From the NCBI RefSeq assembly GCF_037154075.1, contig NZ_JBANRJ010000001.1:1483501-1547500 (forward strand): 64,000 nt of DNA. Direction: 5' to 3'. Under the pieces are notes generated by a model, which worked only from the letters and a program-made list of their open reading frames with translations, did not search any database and had not been told where the DNA came from. This DNA comes from Sphingobium aromaticiconvertens. Its GTDB lineage: Bacteria > Pseudomonadota > Alphaproteobacteria > Sphingomonadales > Sphingomonadaceae. The translations under genes were made by a program, and so were the position numbers. Positions 7,550-17,133 of the stretch are shown here, piece by piece (position 1 is the first letter of the stretch; every line of letters begins with the position of its first letter).

Positions 7550-8968
7550 ATGAACGACTGTTGCAACCGCCCCGGGCAGGAAGGATTTGACGTGGCCGTC
7601 ATCGGCGCGGGTTCTGCCGGGTTCTCCGCCGCGATCGCCGCTGCCGATCTGGGCGCGAAAGTGGCGCTCGTCGGTCACGGCACGATTGGCGGCACCTGTG
7701 TCAATGTTGGCTGCGTTCCTTCCAAGACGCTGATCCGCGCCGCCGAAGCGGTGCATGGTGGGCTTGCCGCCGCGCGCTTTCCCGGCCTTGGGGGCGCTGT
7801 CCAGATGGATGACTGGTCCGTATTGGCGGCGTCGAAGGACGATCTTGTCACGACGCTGCGCCAAAAAAAATATGTCGATCTGCTGCCCGCCTATGACGGT
7901 GTGAGCTATATCGAGGGCAAGGCACGCTTTGCCGATGGTGCGCTGATTGTCGGCGATGCGCCCATGAAGGTCGGCAAGGTCATATTGGCGATGGGTGCGC
8001 ACGCCGCCGTGCCGCCGATTCCGGGGATGGACAGCGTGCCCTACCTAACCAGCACATCGGCGCTGGCGCTGGATCGCTTGCCCAAATCGCTGCTGGTGAT
8101 CGGTGGCGGGGTGATCGGGGTAGAACTGGGACAGATGTTTTCGCGTCTGGGCGTTGATGTCACCATCTGCTGCCGAAGCCGCCTGCTCCCCGAAATGGAC
8201 CCGGAAGTGAGTGCCGCGCTGAAAAACTATTTGGAAGCCGAGGGCGTGCGGGTTTGCGCAGGTGTCGGCTATCAGCGTATCGCCCAAACACAGAGCGGGG
8301 TCGAATTGACCTGCGAGGGGCATTGTGACACCGTCGCGGCGGAACAGGTGCTCATCGCCACCGGACGCCGACCCAATAGCGACGGGCTTGGGCTGGAGGA
8401 GCGCGGCATAGTGCTTGCCCGTAATGGTGGAATCGTCGTCGATGACCACCTCGAAACGTCGGTTCCAGGCATTTACGCGGCGGGCGATGTAACGGGACGG
8501 GACCAGTTCGTCTACATGGCCGCCTATGGCGCAAAACTGGCCGCGCGCAACGCGGTGACGGGCAACCAATACCGCTACGACAATTCCTCCATGCCATCCG
8601 TCGTCTTCACCGACCCGCAAGTCGCCAGCGCCGGCCTCACTGAAACGACAGCACGGGCGCAAGGCCTGGACATCAAGGTTTCGCTGCTCCCGCTCGATGC
8701 TGTGCCAAGGGCACTGGCAGCACGCGATACGCGGGGTCTCATCAAACTGATTGCCGACAAGGCGAACGACCGTTTGCTGGGCGGCCAGATCATGGCACCC
8801 GAAGGCGCGGATTCGATCCAGACACTGGTGCTGGCGATCAAACACGGCATGACCACCCTGGAATTGGGTGCAACGATATTTCCTTACCTGACCACTGTGG
8901 AAGGCCTCAAACTGGCGGCCCAAACGTTTGATAAGGATGTCGCCAAACTGTCTTGCTGCGCCGGGTGA
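7550..8968 (+). CDS. merA: Mercuric reductase MerA (lacking N-terminal metal-binding domain)
   Basis: The flavoprotein reduces Hg(II) to volatile Hg(0) with NADPH in the cytoplasm. It is a 472-aa member of the pyridine nucleotide-disulfide oxidoreductase family. Visible are the FAD-binding GAGSAGFSAA, the redox pair in GGTCVNVGCVPSK, the NADPH-binding GGGVIGVELGQ, the second FAD motif GIYAAGDVTG and the C-terminal cysteine pair (SCCAG) that delivers mercury to the active site. The N-terminal NmerA domain found in Tn501 MerA is absent, although a CC pair remains at residues 4-5. It is the last mer gene before tnpA, with no merD. Confidence 0.95.
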   Translation: MNDCCNRPGQEGFDVAVIGAGSAGFSAAIAAADLGAKVALVGHGTIGGTCVNVGCVPSKTLIRAAEAVHGGLAAARFPGLGGAVQMDDWSVLAASKDDLVTTLRQKKYVDLLPAYDGVSYIEGKARFADGALIVGDAPMKVGKVILAMGAHAAVPPIPGMDSVPYLTSTSALALDRLPKSLLVIGGGVIGVELGQMFSRLGVDVTICCRSRLLPEMDPEVSAALKNYLEAEGVRVCAGVGYQRIAQTQSGVELTCEGHCDTVAAEQVLIATGRRPNSDGLGLEERGIVLARNGGIVVDDHLETSVPGIYAAGDVTGRDQFVYMAAYGAKLAARNAVTGNQYRYDNSSMPSVVFTDPQVASAGLTETTARAQGLDIKVSLLPLDAVPRALAARDTRGLIKLIADKANDRLLGGQIMAPEGADSIQTLVLAIKHGMTTLELGATIFPYLTTVEGLKLAAQTFDKDVAKLSCCAG

Positions 8969-9059
8969 TTGTTCGGGGATCAACCGGCAACGAATGGCCT
9001 CCCTCCAGTGCAAGCCGCTTTGGTGTCAATTTTGTTATTCGCCTCAGCGGGAGAGCAAA

Positions 9060-12029
9060 ATGGCACGACGCCGACTTCTGACCGGAGACGAGCGCCGGCG
9101 CCTGTTCGATCCTCCTGTCCAAGAAACCGCGATCATTGGGCATTATACCCTTTCTGCGGAAGATGTTGAATTGGTTGGGCGCCGCTATGGTCCAGCAAAT
9201 CGCCTCGGTCTGGCTGCACAAATCGCTTTGATGCGACATCCCGGCTTTGGTCTGCAACCCGAGATCGGGCTTCCCGACGTCATTCTTCAGTACCTCGCGG
9301 CACAGTTATTCGTCGATCCTTCCTCCTTCTCTGCATATGGTCAGCGCGCGCAAACCCGTACCGATCATGCCGATCTCGTGGCGCGTTATCTTGGCATACG
9401 CCCGTTTCGACGCGGCGACCTGGCACTTGCCCTGAATCTTGCCGCGCAAGCCGCCGAGTATACAGACAGAGGTGAACCGATTGTTCGCGCCCTCATGGTT
9501 GGCCTGAAGGGTGAGCGGTTCATTCTTCCGTCAGGCGACACACTGGAACGCGCCGGTCTTGCTGGCCGGGCACGCGCACGCAAAGCTGCCGCAGCCGCAA
9601 TCGTCGAAGGCCTCAGCTCTGCTGAACTGACACGGCTAGACGAACTCGTAATCAACAACCCGGATTTCGGCATGACACCGCTGGCGTGGTTGCGTAATTT
9701 CGAAGAAGCCCCGACTGCGGCCAATATCAATGGCTTGCTTGAGCGCCTGCGCTATGTTCGCGGCATAGGTATCCACCCGGTAGTTGGGGGCGCCATTCCG
9801 GAATTCCGCTTTGCCCAATTTGTCCGCGAGGGCGGCGTGGCACCGGCATTCCTGCTTTCGGATTACAGCGTCAATCGCAGGCGGGCGACGTTGACGGCCG
9901 CAGTGATCGACCTTGAGGCCAGACTTGCCGATGCCGCGATCCAAATGTTTGACCGACTTATCGGCGGCATGTTCACGCGCGCGCGGCGTGGGCGCGAGCG
10001 TCGCTACCAAGATAGTATTCAGTCGGTGGGGCAACTCATGCGGCTGTTTGGCGCCACGATTACAGCACTTGATGAGGCTGTCCAGAATGGCGGCGATCCG
10101 CTCGAATTGATTGACGAAGCGGTGGGCTGGCACCGGCTTGTTGCGGCAAAGGCCCAAGTAGATGCCCTTGCTGATCTTGCCGGCGAGGACGCACTGGTAA
10201 CGGCAACCGAGCGTTACGCCACGCTACGGCGTTTCAGCCCGGCATTTCTGGACGCCTTCACCTTCAAGGCGTCTGGAACAGGGACGGCACTGATCAAAGC
10301 CATCGATGTCATTCGCGATGCGAACACACGAAAGTCGCGCGACCTTCCCGATGGCGTTCCACTGCCATTCCCCAATCGGCAGTGGAAGCGTCTCATCACC
10401 GAAAGCGGCCGTATCGACCGCCGACGTTATGAAATTGCGATCATGGCAACCTTGCGTGATCGTTTGCGCGCCGGTGATGTATGGATCGAGGGAACCCGCA
10501 ACTATCAGCGCTTCGATGCCTATTTGCTGGGTCGGCGCGACGCCGCCAAAGTGGCGGATGTGCTTCCGTTCGATTCAAATGCTGCATCCTACCTCGCTGA
10601 CCGGGCACGAAATCTTGACTGGCGGCTGCGCCGATTTGCCAAGCAGTTGAAAACAAACAAGCTTGAGGGAGTGTCGCTCGAACGAGACCGGCTCAAGCTT
10701 CAGCAAATGCCGCCTGTCACCCCACCGGAAGCTGAAGCCCTCGATCGCAAGCTCGATACCCTGCTTCCCCGCGTGCGCATCACCGAGCTGCTGCTTGAAG
10801 TCGCCGAACGCACTGGTTTTTTGAACGCATTCCGTGACCTGCGCTCAGGCAAGGAGCACGACAACCCCAGCACGGTACTCGCCGCAATTCTGGCTGATGG
10901 CACCAACCTCGGGCTGGAGCGGATGGCCAATGCCAGCGAAGGCGTCAGCTATGCCCAACTCGCATGGACCCACAACTGGTATCTTTCACCCGAGAACTAT
11001 CAGGCCGCGCTGGCCATGATCATCTCAGCCCATCACGAATTACCCTTCGCGCGGCATTGGGGCGCTGGCACCAGTTCGTCGTCCGATGGCCAGTTCTTCC
11101 GGTCGGGGCGGAGCCGTTCAGGGGCGGCGGACGTCAATGCCAAATATGGCGCCGAACCTGGCGTGAAAATCTATTCTCACCTTTCCGATCACTTCGCATC
11201 ATTCGGATCACGGATCATGTCCGCGACGGCAGGTGAAGCGCCTTACGTGCTCGACGGGCTTGTCCTGGGCGCCGGCAACCTTCCGTTGCATGAGCACTAT
11301 ACCGATACCGGCGGCGCCACCGATCATGTTTTCGCACTCTGCCACCTACTCGGGTTCCGCTTCGCGCCCCGGCTGCGCGATATTGGCGACCGCAAGCTGG
11401 GTTCGATCGCTGCGCCATCGACATACAAGGGCATCGAAAATCTGATGGGCCGCACCATCAAAACGGCAGCGATCGAGGCCGATTGGGATGACATCGTCAG
11501 GATTGTCGCCTCAATCAAGGATGGCACGGTGGCGCCGTCAGTAATCTTGCGAAAACTTGCCGCCTACAAACGCCAGAACAGGCTGGATTTTGCATTGGCT
11601 GAACTGGGCCGTATCGAGCGCACTTTGTTCACGCTCGATTGGCTTGAACAACCGGAACTGCGACGTGCCTGTCAGGCCGGTCTCAACAAAGGCGAGGCGA
11701 GGCACACGCTTGCCGCCGCCATCTATACCAACCGGCAGGGTCGGTTCACCGATCGCTCGCTGGAAAATCAGGAATTTCGCGCATCTGGGCTGAACCTGCT
11801 GATTGCGGCGATTTCCTACTGGAACACGGTCTATCTCGACCGGGCCGCCCAGCACCTCAACGCTGTCGGCACGACGTTCGATGCGGCACTGCTTGCGCAC
11901 CTTTCTCCGATGGGCTGGGCGCACATCAGTCTGACCGGCGATTACCTCTGGGAGCAGGCCAGGCGACTTCCAGCAGGTGAATTCCACCCACTCAACGAGC
12001 CAATGGCGCGGTTGAAGCGTGTAGCGTAG
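9060..12029 (+). CDS. tnpA: Tn3-family transposase TnpA
   Basis: The ATG at 9060 (MARRRLLTGDERRRLF) gives 989 residues, the usual size for Tn3-family TnpA, which carries out replicative transposition. The N-terminal DUF4158-like region (about 1-170) binds the ends, and the DDE catalytic domain lies in the C-terminal third. GTSSSSDGQFFRSGRSRSGAADVNAKYGAE matches the conserved block containing the first catalytic aspartate. The stop is 12 bp inside the right inverted repeat. The open frame extends upstream to 8928 through the merA end but has no reason to start there. The gene appears intact. Confidence 0.94.
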   Translation: MARRRLLTGDERRRLFDPPVQETAIIGHYTLSAEDVELVGRRYGPANRLGLAAQIALMRHPGFGLQPEIGLPDVILQYLAAQLFVDPSSFSAYGQRAQTRTDHADLVARYLGIRPFRRGDLALALNLAAQAAEYTDRGEPIVRALMVGLKGERFILPSGDTLERAGLAGRARARKAAAAAIVEGLSSAELTRLDELVINNPDFGMTPLAWLRNFEEAPTAANINGLLERLRYVRGIGIHPVVGGAIPEFRFAQFVREGGVAPAFLLSDYSVNRRRATLTAAVIDLEARLADAAIQMFDRLIGGMFTRARRGRERRYQDSIQSVGQLMRLFGATITALDEAVQNGGDPLELIDEAVGWHRLVAAKAQVDALADLAGEDALVTATERYATLRRFSPAFLDAFTFKASGTGTALIKAIDVIRDANTRKSRDLPDGVPLPFPNRQWKRLITESGRIDRRRYEIAIMATLRDRLRAGDVWIEGTRNYQRFDAYLLGRRDAAKVADVLPFDSNAASYLADRARNLDWRLRRFAKQLKTNKLEGVSLERDRLKLQQMPPVTPPEAEALDRKLDTLLPRVRITELLLEVAERTGFLNAFRDLRSGKEHDNPSTVLAAILADGTNLGLERMANASEGVSYAQLAWTHNWYLSPENYQAALAMIISAHHELPFARHWGAGTSSSSDGQFFRSGRSRSGAADVNAKYGAEPGVKIYSHLSDHFASFGSRIMSATAGEAPYVLDGLVLGAGNLPLHEHYTDTGGATDHVFALCHLLGFRFAPRLRDIGDRKLGSIAAPSTYKGIENLMGRTIKTAAIEADWDDIVRIVASIKDGTVAPSVILRKLAAYKRQNRLDFALAELGRIERTLFTLDWLEQPELRRACQAGLNKGEARHTLAAAIYTNRQGRFTDRSLENQEFRASGLNLLIAAISYWNTVYLDRAAQHLNAVGTTFDAALLAHLSPMGWAHISLTGDYLWEQARRLPAGEFHPLNEPMARLKRVA

Positions 12030-12041
12030 CCCATGTTCCGC

Positions 12042-12089
12042 TTATGTCCGAGAAATCGTTGTCTGGCGAACAAACCTTGAGGTGACGCC
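12042..12089 (-). repeat. Right terminal inverted repeat of the mer transposon
   Basis: The inverted counterpart of 5483-5530 (41 of 48 identical). The outer end is at 12089. The following bases resemble nothing at the left flank, so no target duplication is visible. Confidence 0.88.
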
Positions 12090-12119
12090 ATGAGGTGGGG
12101 AGCATGAGAAAGTTGGGGG

Positions 12120-13544
12120 TCATGCCGCCTTCCGTTCGTCCCTCCACCTCTGAAAGTCATTGGCCAACGTGCCATCAAGGGTACGGACGCGGAGTTGCAC
12201 AAGCAGATGCACCCCTCTGGGCGTCCACTGCATCTGTTGCTTCTTTGCGAAGCGCTTTGCGACGACCTGGTTGACGGTCGATTCCACGAAGGCGGTCGAG
12301 ACTGCTTCGCCATATCGTCGTCGCTCGCCATAGTTCGGGATCATGCTGGCATTGGCGCTGATATAGCTTTCGAACTCCCGCAAATGCTTGAGGAGATTGC
12401 GAGCTTGCGGCGAGACCTGTGGGTGGCTCATCGGCTCGTCGGTGACATCCGGATCTGTCGCACCAAGCATTCTGGTCTCGACGTCGCCGATTAGGTCGAG
12501 AGCACGGCGCCAGTTGCCGTGCCAGAGGAAGTGCCGAACTCGCTCGAGAGTGGCGACGGCCACGTCTTTATCCGTCTCGGATGGGGGCGGCAATCCGCGC
12601 GCGATCTGCTGCATGACCGTCACCCGCATGGCGATGTGGAAATAGTCGAGGACATGCTCGGCGTTCGGCCGCATGTCCCATTGAAGATTGCGGACGTTCC
12701 TGCCACCATCGGACATGAAGGTGATCTCACGGTCCATCCCGACGCCTTGCTCCAGCAGCAATTCATGAAGGCGACGACGCGGCCTGTCGTCATGTCCGAC
12801 CACGAAGCCGAACCGGCGCGTTGGCTCGCTAATTTCGCCATCCTCGCCCGGATCGACGACGGACTTACCCACGATCACCTCGAAATTGTTCGGCCGATCG
12901 TACCATGATCGTACATAGCCTCCATCGATCCCGACAGTGACAGGCGGTCCTGGCAGCGGACCATCGGTCCAGTCCGCCTCGCAGCCTTCGATGAAACAGC
13001 GTCGCTCGGTGCCAAGCTCGGCTTCCAAACGCTCCGCGACGCGTAGGGTGTCCTGCCGGATCGTCGTCGCGTTGATCGCGTCACCGATCGGAAGGACGTC
13101 GGCAAGGCGTTCCGCGGTGATGCCGTAGGACGCGAGCGAAGCCCAGCGCGCCTCTAGCTCGAGAAGGTCCGGCGTGACGCGTTCGGGCAGCGCCGCCACG
13201 ATCGGCGCCGCGATACCCGCTGTGGGTTTACATGTACATCGCCGGAACCTGGTACTTGGCACGGCGATCTTTCCGAACGGCGTGCGCACCATGATCGAAC
13301 GATGATCCTTGATTTGCCTTGCTGATCCGCAGCACGGACAAGCGCGCTGGCGGCGACACCAGTCGAGCGCCTGGGTCTGAACCACAGCGAGCTGCAGCGC
13401 GGCCAGCAGTCGCTTGCTCTCCGCGATCCTGAGACCGAGATCATCGATCGTAAGCGTGTCGTCGTCGCGTTCGATGACGGCGATGGATATGCCGCTGGTT
13501 GGCCTGTCGTCCGTTGCTGCGGTGAGGGTGATGGTGAAGCGCAT
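12120..13544 (-). CDS. ISKra4-type transposase
   Basis: Starting at 13544 ([19 protein letters not shown]) the protein has 474 residues, like other ISKra4-family transposases. A cysteine cluster ([19 protein letters not shown], then RCTCKP) forms a zinc-binding region at about residues 95-150. The catalytic core has the conserved [11 protein letters not shown] and [31 protein letters not shown] segments and ends with [28 protein letters not shown]. The open frame extends upstream to 13727, but that part has no family match. It begins 31 bp outside the mer transposon's right end. Clear terminal repeats were not identified, so the element boundaries are undefined. Confidence 0.85.
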   Translation of the reverse strand: MRFTITLTAATDDRPTSGISIAVIERDDDTLTIDDLGLRIAESKRLLAALQLAVVQTQALDWCRRQRACPCCGSARQIKDHRSIMVRTPFGKIAVPSTRFRRCTCKPTAGIAAPIVAALPERVTPDLLELEARWASLASYGITAERLADVLPIGDAINATTIRQDTLRVAERLEAELGTERRCFIEGCEADWTDGPLPGPPVTVGIDGGYVRSWYDRPNNFEVIVGKSVVDPGEDGEISEPTRRFGFVVGHDDRPRRRLHELLLEQGVGMDREITFMSDGGRNVRNLQWDMRPNAEHVLDYFHIAMRVTVMQQIARGLPPPSETDKDVAVATLERVRHFLWHGNWRRALDLIGDVETRMLGATDPDVTDEPMSHPQVSPQARNLLKHLREFESYISANASMIPNYGERRRYGEAVSTAFVESTVNQVVAKRFAKKQQMQWTPRGVHLLVQLRVRTLDGTLANDFQRWRDERKAA

Positions 13545-13716
13545 GAGCTCATTCCTCCATGAAGAAGGGAACTCATTGGCCGGCACATCGGTGCCGCCGT
13601 CCGAAACCGACCGGTTACGGTCACCTACAGCTAACCCTGTCCATAAAATAGCCTTACCATCTTGCGGACACACCAATTTTACTGGACACCCCTTCCGGAC
13701 AATCGAGGCCGGATCC

Positions 13717-14313
13717 ATGTCACGCACCTTTGCCTATCTGCGCGTTTCGACCGTCGACCAGACGACCGACAACCAGTTGCACGAGATTGAGGCCGCTGGC
13801 TTTGCAGCGCAGCCGCGGCGGATCGTCGCCGAAACCATCTCCGGGTCGGTTGCGGCGAAAGAACGCAAGGGTTTTGCCCGGTTGCTTGACCGGCTAGAGG
13901 ATGGCGACGTCCTCGTCGTCACCAAGCTCGACCGGCTCGGCCGCAACGCGATGGATGTGGCGAGCACCGTCGCCGATCTCGATCGCATGGGCGTTCGCGT
14001 CCACTGCCTGGCGCTGGGCGGCGTCGATCTCACCTCGTCGACAGGCAAGCTCACGATGGGCGTTATCAACGCGGTCGCCGAATTCGAGCGCGACCTGCTG
14101 ATCGAACGCACCCAGGCCGGGCTACGCCGCGCGCGGGCGGAGGGCAAGGCCATCGGACGGCCTGCGAGCCTTACAACAGACGAGCGCGCCGAGGTCGAGC
14201 GCCGCCTTGAAAGCGGCGAAACCGTGTCCGCGCTCAGCAAGGCGTTCTCGACAAGCCGGCAGACGATCATGCGGGTACGCGATGACAGACGCGCTCAAGC
14301 CGAGCTTGCCTGA
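13717..14313 (+). CDS. Serine recombinase, resolvase/invertase family
   Basis: The ATG at 13717 ([20 protein letters not shown]) gives 198 residues. The catalytic domain has Ser11, the TKLDRLGRN segment and the dimer helix [20 protein letters not shown]-terminal helix-turn-helix follows ([20 protein letters not shown]). It is divergent from the ISKra4-type transposase with 172 bp between them. It differs clearly from the mer tnpR at 5545, so it belongs to another element, perhaps a Tn3-type relic or the ISKra4 neighbourhood. Confidence 0.9.
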   Translation: MSRTFAYLRVSTVDQTTDNQLHEIEAAGFAAQPRRIVAETISGSVAAKERKGFARLLDRLEDGDVLVVTKLDRLGRNAMDVASTVADLDRMGVRVHCLALGGVDLTSSTGKLTMGVINAVAEFERDLLIERTQAGLRRARAEGKAIGRPASLTTDERAEVERRLESGETVSALSKAFSTSRQTIMRVRDDRRAQAELA

Positions 14314-14316
14314 GCA

Positions 14317-15009
14317 TCAGTCCACAGACATTGGCCGGTCCTTGCCGACAAACTCAGCCTTCAACGCGAGATTGATGGCGCGGCGATCGATGGAATCTGG
14401 ATCGTAGCGCAGCAGCGGATCATCTGGACCGTCGAACCCGGCGCGGTCAGCTGGCGTCCACTCTTCGCCGTCATCTTCCTCGCCGTCGCTGGTATCGTTT
14501 TCATCCAGAAAGTCATCCAGGCCATTTCCCTGATCGAAGCGCAATTCATCGAGACGTTCGAGCAATCGCTCATATCCACCCGGTCCGCCGATATCCTCAG
14601 GCGGACCGGCGCGAGCACCATCGGTGCAGACCGGCCAGGGCTTGTCTGCGCTCGGTTGTTCACGCGCTTCGACGCGGATCTCGTGCTCCCAGAAATCGCC
14701 GAAGTCGTATTCGTACATCATGCGTTGCCGCACTCGCAGCGACAGGTCGGCAAGTGTCAGTTCCCTCAGAATTTTCCCGTCCTCGACAAGGTGGTGACGC
14801 TCACCCGTCCTTTGCGTGCCGAAACGGCGCCCATGCACCTTGAAAGCATGGAGATGATAATCTTCCCAACCAAACGCGATCTGGATTACCCGGTGCAGAC
14901 CAAAAAGCGTCAGATCGCTGCGAACCAGCAAGCGTCGCCAAATCATCGGCGATATATCCCGGAGGCCGACCTTCAGACGGTAAGCGACAAGCGGAGCCGG
15001 TTTCGACAT
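14317..15009 (-). CDS. Plasmid pRiA4b ORF-3-like protein
   Basis: A 230-aa protein of the pRiA4b ORF-3 family (PF07929), common on plasmids and near transposons, with unknown biochemical role. The conserved opening YRLKVGLRDISPMIWRRLLVRSDLTLFGLHRVIQIAFGWEDYHLHAF and the block YEYDFGDFWEHEI are present. An acidic linker (LDENDTSDGEEDDGEEW) precedes the C-terminus. It is convergent with the preceding serine recombinase, their stops being 3 bp apart. Confidence 0.88.
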   Translation of the reverse strand: MSKPAPLVAYRLKVGLRDISPMIWRRLLVRSDLTLFGLHRVIQIAFGWEDYHLHAFKVHGRRFGTQRTGERHHLVEDGKILRELTLADLSLRVRQRMMYEYDFGDFWEHEIRVEAREQPSADKPWPVCTDGARAGPPEDIGGPGGYERLLERLDELRFDQGNGLDDFLDENDTSDGEEDDGEEWTPADRAGFDGPDDPLLRYDPDSIDRRAINLALKAEFVGKDRPMSVD

Positions 15010-15019
15010 GCTCCTAAAG

Positions 15020-15472
15020 CTACCGGATCAGCACCGTCACCCCCAGCTTTTTTATGCCCCCCATGAGGTGCGAAAAGTGGCCGGTCGAACAGGCCGCCAG
15101 CGCATCGACGGCATGGGCTACGGTCGATCCGTCCGAACCGATGACGAGCATGCCTTCCAGTTTTGAGAAAGCGAGCAGGGTCTCCCCGCTTTCGGTCTCG
15201 CTGCGGCTCTGCTCCGCTTCGACCGTGTCGCTGATCCGCGTCTGCCAGCCTAGCCAGCGCCAGATACCGAACAGGTCCACCACCCCAAGAAAGATATTGC
15301 TCCAGAGCAACTGGGTCTGGTCCGTGGCCACGCCAACTACGATCCACGCGATCGCGCCGAACGTGAAGACAACAAACCCCCATCCAGTCACACGCGGTCC
15401 GAGGTTCGATGCTGTCATGAGGGCCGCCAGGCATGTTGCGCCAAGTGCGATCCATCCCGCTATGTCACCCAT
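15020..15472 (-). CDS. Small inner-membrane protein with PRC-barrel-like tail
   Basis: The 150-residue protein has two hydrophobic segments (about residues 4-22 and 32-53, with a third amphipathic stretch to 75). A soluble C-terminal half follows, in which the sequence KLEGMLVIGSDGSTVAHAVDALAA resembles a PRC-barrel-type beta region. I cannot name a function. It lies 10 bp upstream of the pRiA4b ORF-3-like gene on the same strand, so the two may be co-transcribed. Confidence 0.65.
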   Translation of the reverse strand: MGDIAGWIALGATCLAALMTASNLGPRVTGWGFVVFTFGAIAWIVVGVATDQTQLLWSNIFLGVVDLFGIWRWLGWQTRISDTVEAEQSRSETESGETLLAFSKLEGMLVIGSDGSTVAHAVDALAACSTGHFSHLMGGIKKLGVTVLIR

Positions 15473-16030
15473 TCATTCTTTTCCTTTCGTATTGCCCGAA
15501 CGCTACCGCCGGCCTGCTGCCCTGTTACCCATCAAACGCCTGGACGAGCGGGAAGGCGCGGCTGCCGCGCTATTATCCTGAACAAGCCTGTGGGATTGCC
15601 GTGAGAGCGCGCCGTATCTTGAAGGGTCATCGGATTGACCATCGTAGTCGTGGCCGTCGGCGCGAGACGGTCGATATACGAACTCCCCACCGTAAGGGAT
15701 TGCGTGAGTAGATCGCTGGTCAGCTGGGCGCGCATATTCCTGGAATTCGGGCTTTCAACAGATTGTTGAAAAGCACTTCCGGTGAATCCCGTCGAGGCGC
15801 AGTTAAGGTCTAGCCGGGCAGGGGGGGTGACTTCGGCGCTTCCAGACACGGGGTTGTTGCACTACTCGTGTAAATGCGATCGGCGGTGAGCGGTTTAACG
15901 GGTAAGCTGTGCCGGGAGCCAAGTGCGGGCCGCCAGAAGGACTTTACCCTGATTGAAGTAGCCGAGCGCGCAGCGATGATCGTTGCATCGTCAGCTGGTC
16001 CGGGATCCTTGTTGACCATATACTAGTGGT
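15473..16030. other. Intergenic stretch without a convincing gene
   Basis: About 560 bp. The only long frame (15532-15849, minus) has no recognisable family or ribosome site. A perfect 7-bp inverted repeat TTCAACA-GAT-TGTTGAA lies at 15754-15770 and may be an operator or a remnant of an element end. Confidence 0.4.
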
Positions 16031-16600
16031 TTAGCGAAGTGGTTCGATTAGTCGCTCATACTCGGCTTCTGGTTTCCCGTAAGCCGTTCCGGCAAAATCT
16101 TCGAGATCGGATCGATTGCGGACGGTGACCAGACCTCGCGTCGATCTTATAAACCCCAGGCCCTCGAGCGAATGCAGAGCGATCGTAACGCTCGGTCGAC
16201 GGACTCCCAGCATCAGCGCCATAAATTCATGGGTGAGCACGATTTCATCATTATCCTGGCGGTCGTGGCTCATCAGCAACCACCGAGCCAGCCGTTCCTC
16301 AACTGTATGAAGTGCATTTGACAAAGCCGTGTAGGCGGTTTGAACCGCGAAGGCCTGAACATAGCGCGAGAGCAGCTTTCGCAGGTCGAGACTTGCATCC
16401 AAGGCGCGTTGGAACGCGCTGACAGAAATGGCGTATCCGTCCCCACTCACCTGCATGAAGACCCGATGAGGCGTGCGATCACTATCAAGAACGATTGAGG
16501 TACCGATCATACCATCACGGCCGGTAAGACCGATTTCGATGCTTTGGACTTCTGATGATATCGCAGCGCGTGAAGAGCTGAACATCGCGGATCGGTACAT
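16031..16600 (-). CDS. Crp/Fnr-family regulator, N-terminally truncated
   Basis: The C-terminal winged helix-turn-helix is clear (residues about 115-175: RLARWLLMSHDRQDNDEIVLTHEFMALMLGVRRPSVTIAL), and the middle has the cNMP-binding fold's second half (GLTGRDGMIGTSIVLDSD). The first part of the beta-roll, normally about 50 residues with the P-G-D turn, is missing. The residues before SEVQSIEIG (MYRSAMFSSSRAAIS) look unrelated, and translation of the upstream bases gives no family-like sequence before a stop. The 5' end was probably lost by rearrangement; an IS5-family element starts 130 bp upstream. It may be non-functional. The start is ATG at 16600. Confidence 0.75.
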   Translation of the reverse strand: MYRSAMFSSSRAAISSEVQSIEIGLTGRDGMIGTSIVLDSDRTPHRVFMQVSGDGYAISVSAFQRALDASLDLRKLLSRYVQAFAVQTAYTALSNALHTVEERLARWLLMSHDRQDNDEIVLTHEFMALMLGVRRPSVTIALHSLEGLGFIRSTRGLVTVRNRSDLEDFAGTAYGKPEAEYERLIEPLR

Positions 16601-16741
16601 CAAGCATTCTCCCTGTTGATCCGGACAGGAACCGACAGAGTAAAAAGAAGTTTCCGAAAACTTCTGGATAAACGCTTATTGCCGACCGGACTAACTTAAA
16701 TCAAAAGAATAGATCAAAAGGCTCTAACCTAGGGTCAGGAC

Positions 16742-17086
16742 TCATTGATTGATCCAGAATATAACGGTCGCGGCGATGCAGATGGCGGACATGAAGGTAT
16801 GGGCGCAACGATCGTAGCGCGTGTGGATGCGCCGCCAGTCCTTGATCCTGCCGAACATATTCTCGACTTTGTGCCGCTGTCTATAGAGCGCCGTGTCGTG
16901 TGGAATGGGCACTTTCCGGTTCCCCTTTGACGGGATGCAGGCCGTGATCTTGCGGTCGGCCAGTGCCGCGCGGAACCAGTCGGCGTCATAGCCCTTGTCG
17001 CCCAGCAGGACCTTTGCCTTCGGGAAGGCATCGATCATCAGTGCAGCGCCCTTATAATCGCTCATCTGCCCTTCACTGAGCAGCAT
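16742..17086 (-). CDS. IS427-group transposase, second frame (OrfB)
   Basis: This frame carries the C-terminal catalytic half (LLGDKGYDADWFRAALADR, then YRQRHKVENMFGRIKDWRRI) with the second aspartate and the glutamate of the DDE triad. Its reading frame is open upstream of the first ATG, where GRTKGGLNSKLHAVCDGKGRP fits the family. The product is therefore made by frameshifting from OrfA rather than from its own start. Confidence 0.84.
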   Translation of the reverse strand: MLLSEGQMSDYKGAALMIDAFPKAKVLLGDKGYDADWFRAALADRKITACIPSKGNRKVPIPHDTALYRQRHKVENMFGRIKDWRRIHTRYDRCAHTFMSAICIAATVIFWINQ

Positions 17087-17133
17087 GATGAGCGGTCGGC
17101 CTTTGCCATCGCATACGGCATGTAGCTTGGAGT

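Larger units (their letters stand above)
5483..12089. mobile_element. Tn3-family mercury-resistance transposon (6.6 kb)
   Basis: The element holds tnpR (left, minus), merR (minus), merTPA (plus) and tnpA (plus) between two 48-bp inverted repeats that I located at both ends. The ends match at 41 of 48 positions and begin GGCGTCACCTCAAG. The outer 5 bp on the two sides (AAGGC and ATGAG) do not match, so no target duplication is seen and one flank has probably been rearranged after insertion. The mer set is minimal: regulator, transporter, periplasmic carrier and reductase, with no merC, merD or merB seen. Confidence 0.9.

Noticed and set aside
12090..13716. Treating the ISKra4-type gene and second resolvase as part of the mer transposon
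   Set aside because: The matching 48-bp ends close the transposon at 12089, before these genes.
15532..15849. 105-aa leftward frame in the 15.5-16.0 kb gap
   Set aside because: No family, no ribosome site, and composition like read-through of non-coding DNA.
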